DNA of 7,602 nt from Halieaceae bacterium. GTDB taxonomy: Bacteria; Pseudomonadota; Gammaproteobacteria; Pseudomonadales; Halieaceae. The position numbers and the translations under genes are program-made. The notes beneath the pieces were generated by a model. It was not told the DNA's origin. It worked only from the letters and a program-made list of their open reading frames with translations, and did not search any database. The stretch spans positions 2,184-9,785 of the forward strand of contig DOVB01000171.1 of assembly GCA_003520285.1 (NCBI GenBank), in the 5' to 3' direction. The number at the start of each line of letters is the position of its first letter. Within the stretch, counting starts at the first letter, position 1. Below are positions 7,113 to 7,602 of the stretch, one piece after another.

Positions 7113-7459
7113 TCAGGGTAATCTTTGCGGTCTCGGCATGGGGATATTCGTCGCCAAAGTCTCGGGCGTCGGTATAGTTTAGAAGGATCTTATTAGGAAA
7201 CAGTTGTTCGAGCGTTCTGCGGGTGCGCGGAGTTGCGCGGAGTTGCGCGGGGCCTCGCAGGCGCAGGCTCGGCAATATCACTCTTCGCAAAATCAACGTA
7301 AACAAACTCACACAGATCCTTCAAAGTGTCTTTGACAGATTCCGAATCAATCAAAAAACCCTGCAGTGGAAAAGGCGTACCGAGCCACGAGCGGTCGAGA
7401 CCTGAGACATACATCCCAACCTTCAACTCTTTAACCATCACTTTTTGAACTTTAATCAT
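7113..7459 (-). pseudogene. N-terminal fragment of a DUF3391 / HD-GYP phosphodiesterase, frameshifted
   Basis: From the ATG at 7459 the first 58 or so codons match DUF3391, the N-terminal domain of many HD-GYP cyclic-di-GMP phosphodiesterases. Visible features are VKELKVGMYVSGLDRSW (9-25), TPFPLQGF (28-35), a helix (40-50) and CEFVYVD (50-56). The frame then passes a GC-rich linker with a 10-bp tandem repeat and stops at 7193-7195 after 88 aa. In the +1 frame the coding sense continues (EQLFPNKILLNY, then DEYPHAETAKITL, to about 7114). This resembles the acidic/proline-containing segment that usually links DUF3391 to the HD-GYP domain. The HD-GYP domain itself (HD and GYP motifs) is missing; EAL sequence follows instead. 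If translated, the 88-aa product would be an isolated DUF3391 domain. No clear Shine-Dalgarno precedes the ATG. Confidence 0.72.
7221..7250 (-). repeat. 10-bp tandem repeat, three units, in the DUF3391 linker
   Basis: On the minus strand the units are CCGCGCAACT, CCGCGCAACT and CCGCGCACCC: two perfect copies and a third matching 8 of 10. Because the unit is not a multiple of three, every gain or loss of a copy changes the reading frame downstream. The current copy number takes the DUF3391 frame to a stop at 7193. Confidence 0.85.
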
Positions 7460-7498
7460 GGTGTGTGAATACTGATCGACGTGTTAACAGTATAGCTT

Positions 7499-7574
7499 TC
7501 AAAAAAATGAATACGATAACTGTTTAAACCGGAATTCTGCCCAAGGTCCACTCAAGACTCAGAAAAATGAATAC
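7499..7574. repeat. Pair of 16-bp direct repeats spaced exactly 60 bp
   Basis: TCAAAAAAATGAATAC (7499-7514) and TCAGAAAAATGAATAC (7559-7574) differ at one position and start exactly 60 bp apart. They lie upstream of the DUF3391 fragment, in the 143-nt stretch to the window edge, which contains no recognisable gene. They may be paired regulator sites or relics of a duplicated segment; the sequence between them is only weakly similar to what follows the second copy. Confidence 0.5.
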
Positions 7575-7602
7575 AACGATCGCTTTAATCACATGTCACT
7601 AT

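Noticed and set aside
7522..7537. GTTTAAAC next to GAATTC, resembling a cloning-site junction
   Set aside because: Two restriction-site palindromes side by side can occur by chance, and no vector or adaptor sequence flanks them. Worth remembering only if the 6669-7459 region proves to be an assembly artefact.

Overview
The window looks like ordinary chromosomal DNA of moderate GC from a proteobacterium, most likely a (marine-type) gammaproteobacterium. That placement is an inference from the gene families: a YcbL/GloC-type glyoxalase II, DUF2288, a LOG-family protein, a DUF3391/HD-GYP fragment and an EAL fragment. No rRNA, tRNA, CRISPR array, integrase or transposase was seen.

Layout. On the + strand (74-3281) two amidohydrolase-superfamily genes overlap by about 14 nt. 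The first is an N-acyl-D-amino-acid/D-glutamate deacylase-like protein and the second a YtcJ-like amidohydrolase. Both carry signal peptides, so they probably act together outside the cytoplasm on N-acyl or amide substrates. They converge on a minus-strand block across a 118-nt gap that holds an inverted repeat. The minus block, in transcription order from the right edge, has four parts. First comes a broken cyclic-di-GMP gene region (7459 down to about 6669). Second is an intact LOG-family nucleotide phosphoribohydrolase gene (6668-5991). Third is a DAACS-family Na+/H+:glutamate/dicarboxylate symporter (5890-4595) with its own plausible promoter and operator-like dyad. Last come a glyoxalase II-like metallo-beta-lactamase-fold hydrolase (4434-3784) and a small DUF2288 protein (3708-3400).

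The most unusual part is 6669-7459. Here the first ~100 codons of a DUF3391/HD-GYP phosphodiesterase gene are joined to the second half of an EAL-domain gene. The HD-GYP catalytic domain and the first half of EAL are both absent. Two reading-frame breaks lie in this remnant. One is at a 10-bp tandem repeat, where removing one unit restores the frame. The other is a 1-nt shift in an AAATTT run at the HD-GYP/EAL junction. The EAL remnant then reads without a stop into the LOG gene, although LOG has its own Shine-Dalgarno and ATG. I read this as a deletion scar in a former HD-GYP / EAL / LOG gene row. An assembly or sequencing artefact must be excluded first.

A loose functional thread is that a periplasmic D-amino-acid deacylase would release acidic amino acids and the symporter could import them. 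The genes are on opposite strands and not one operon, so this is only a suggestion. I did not find a convincing novel defence or mobile system.
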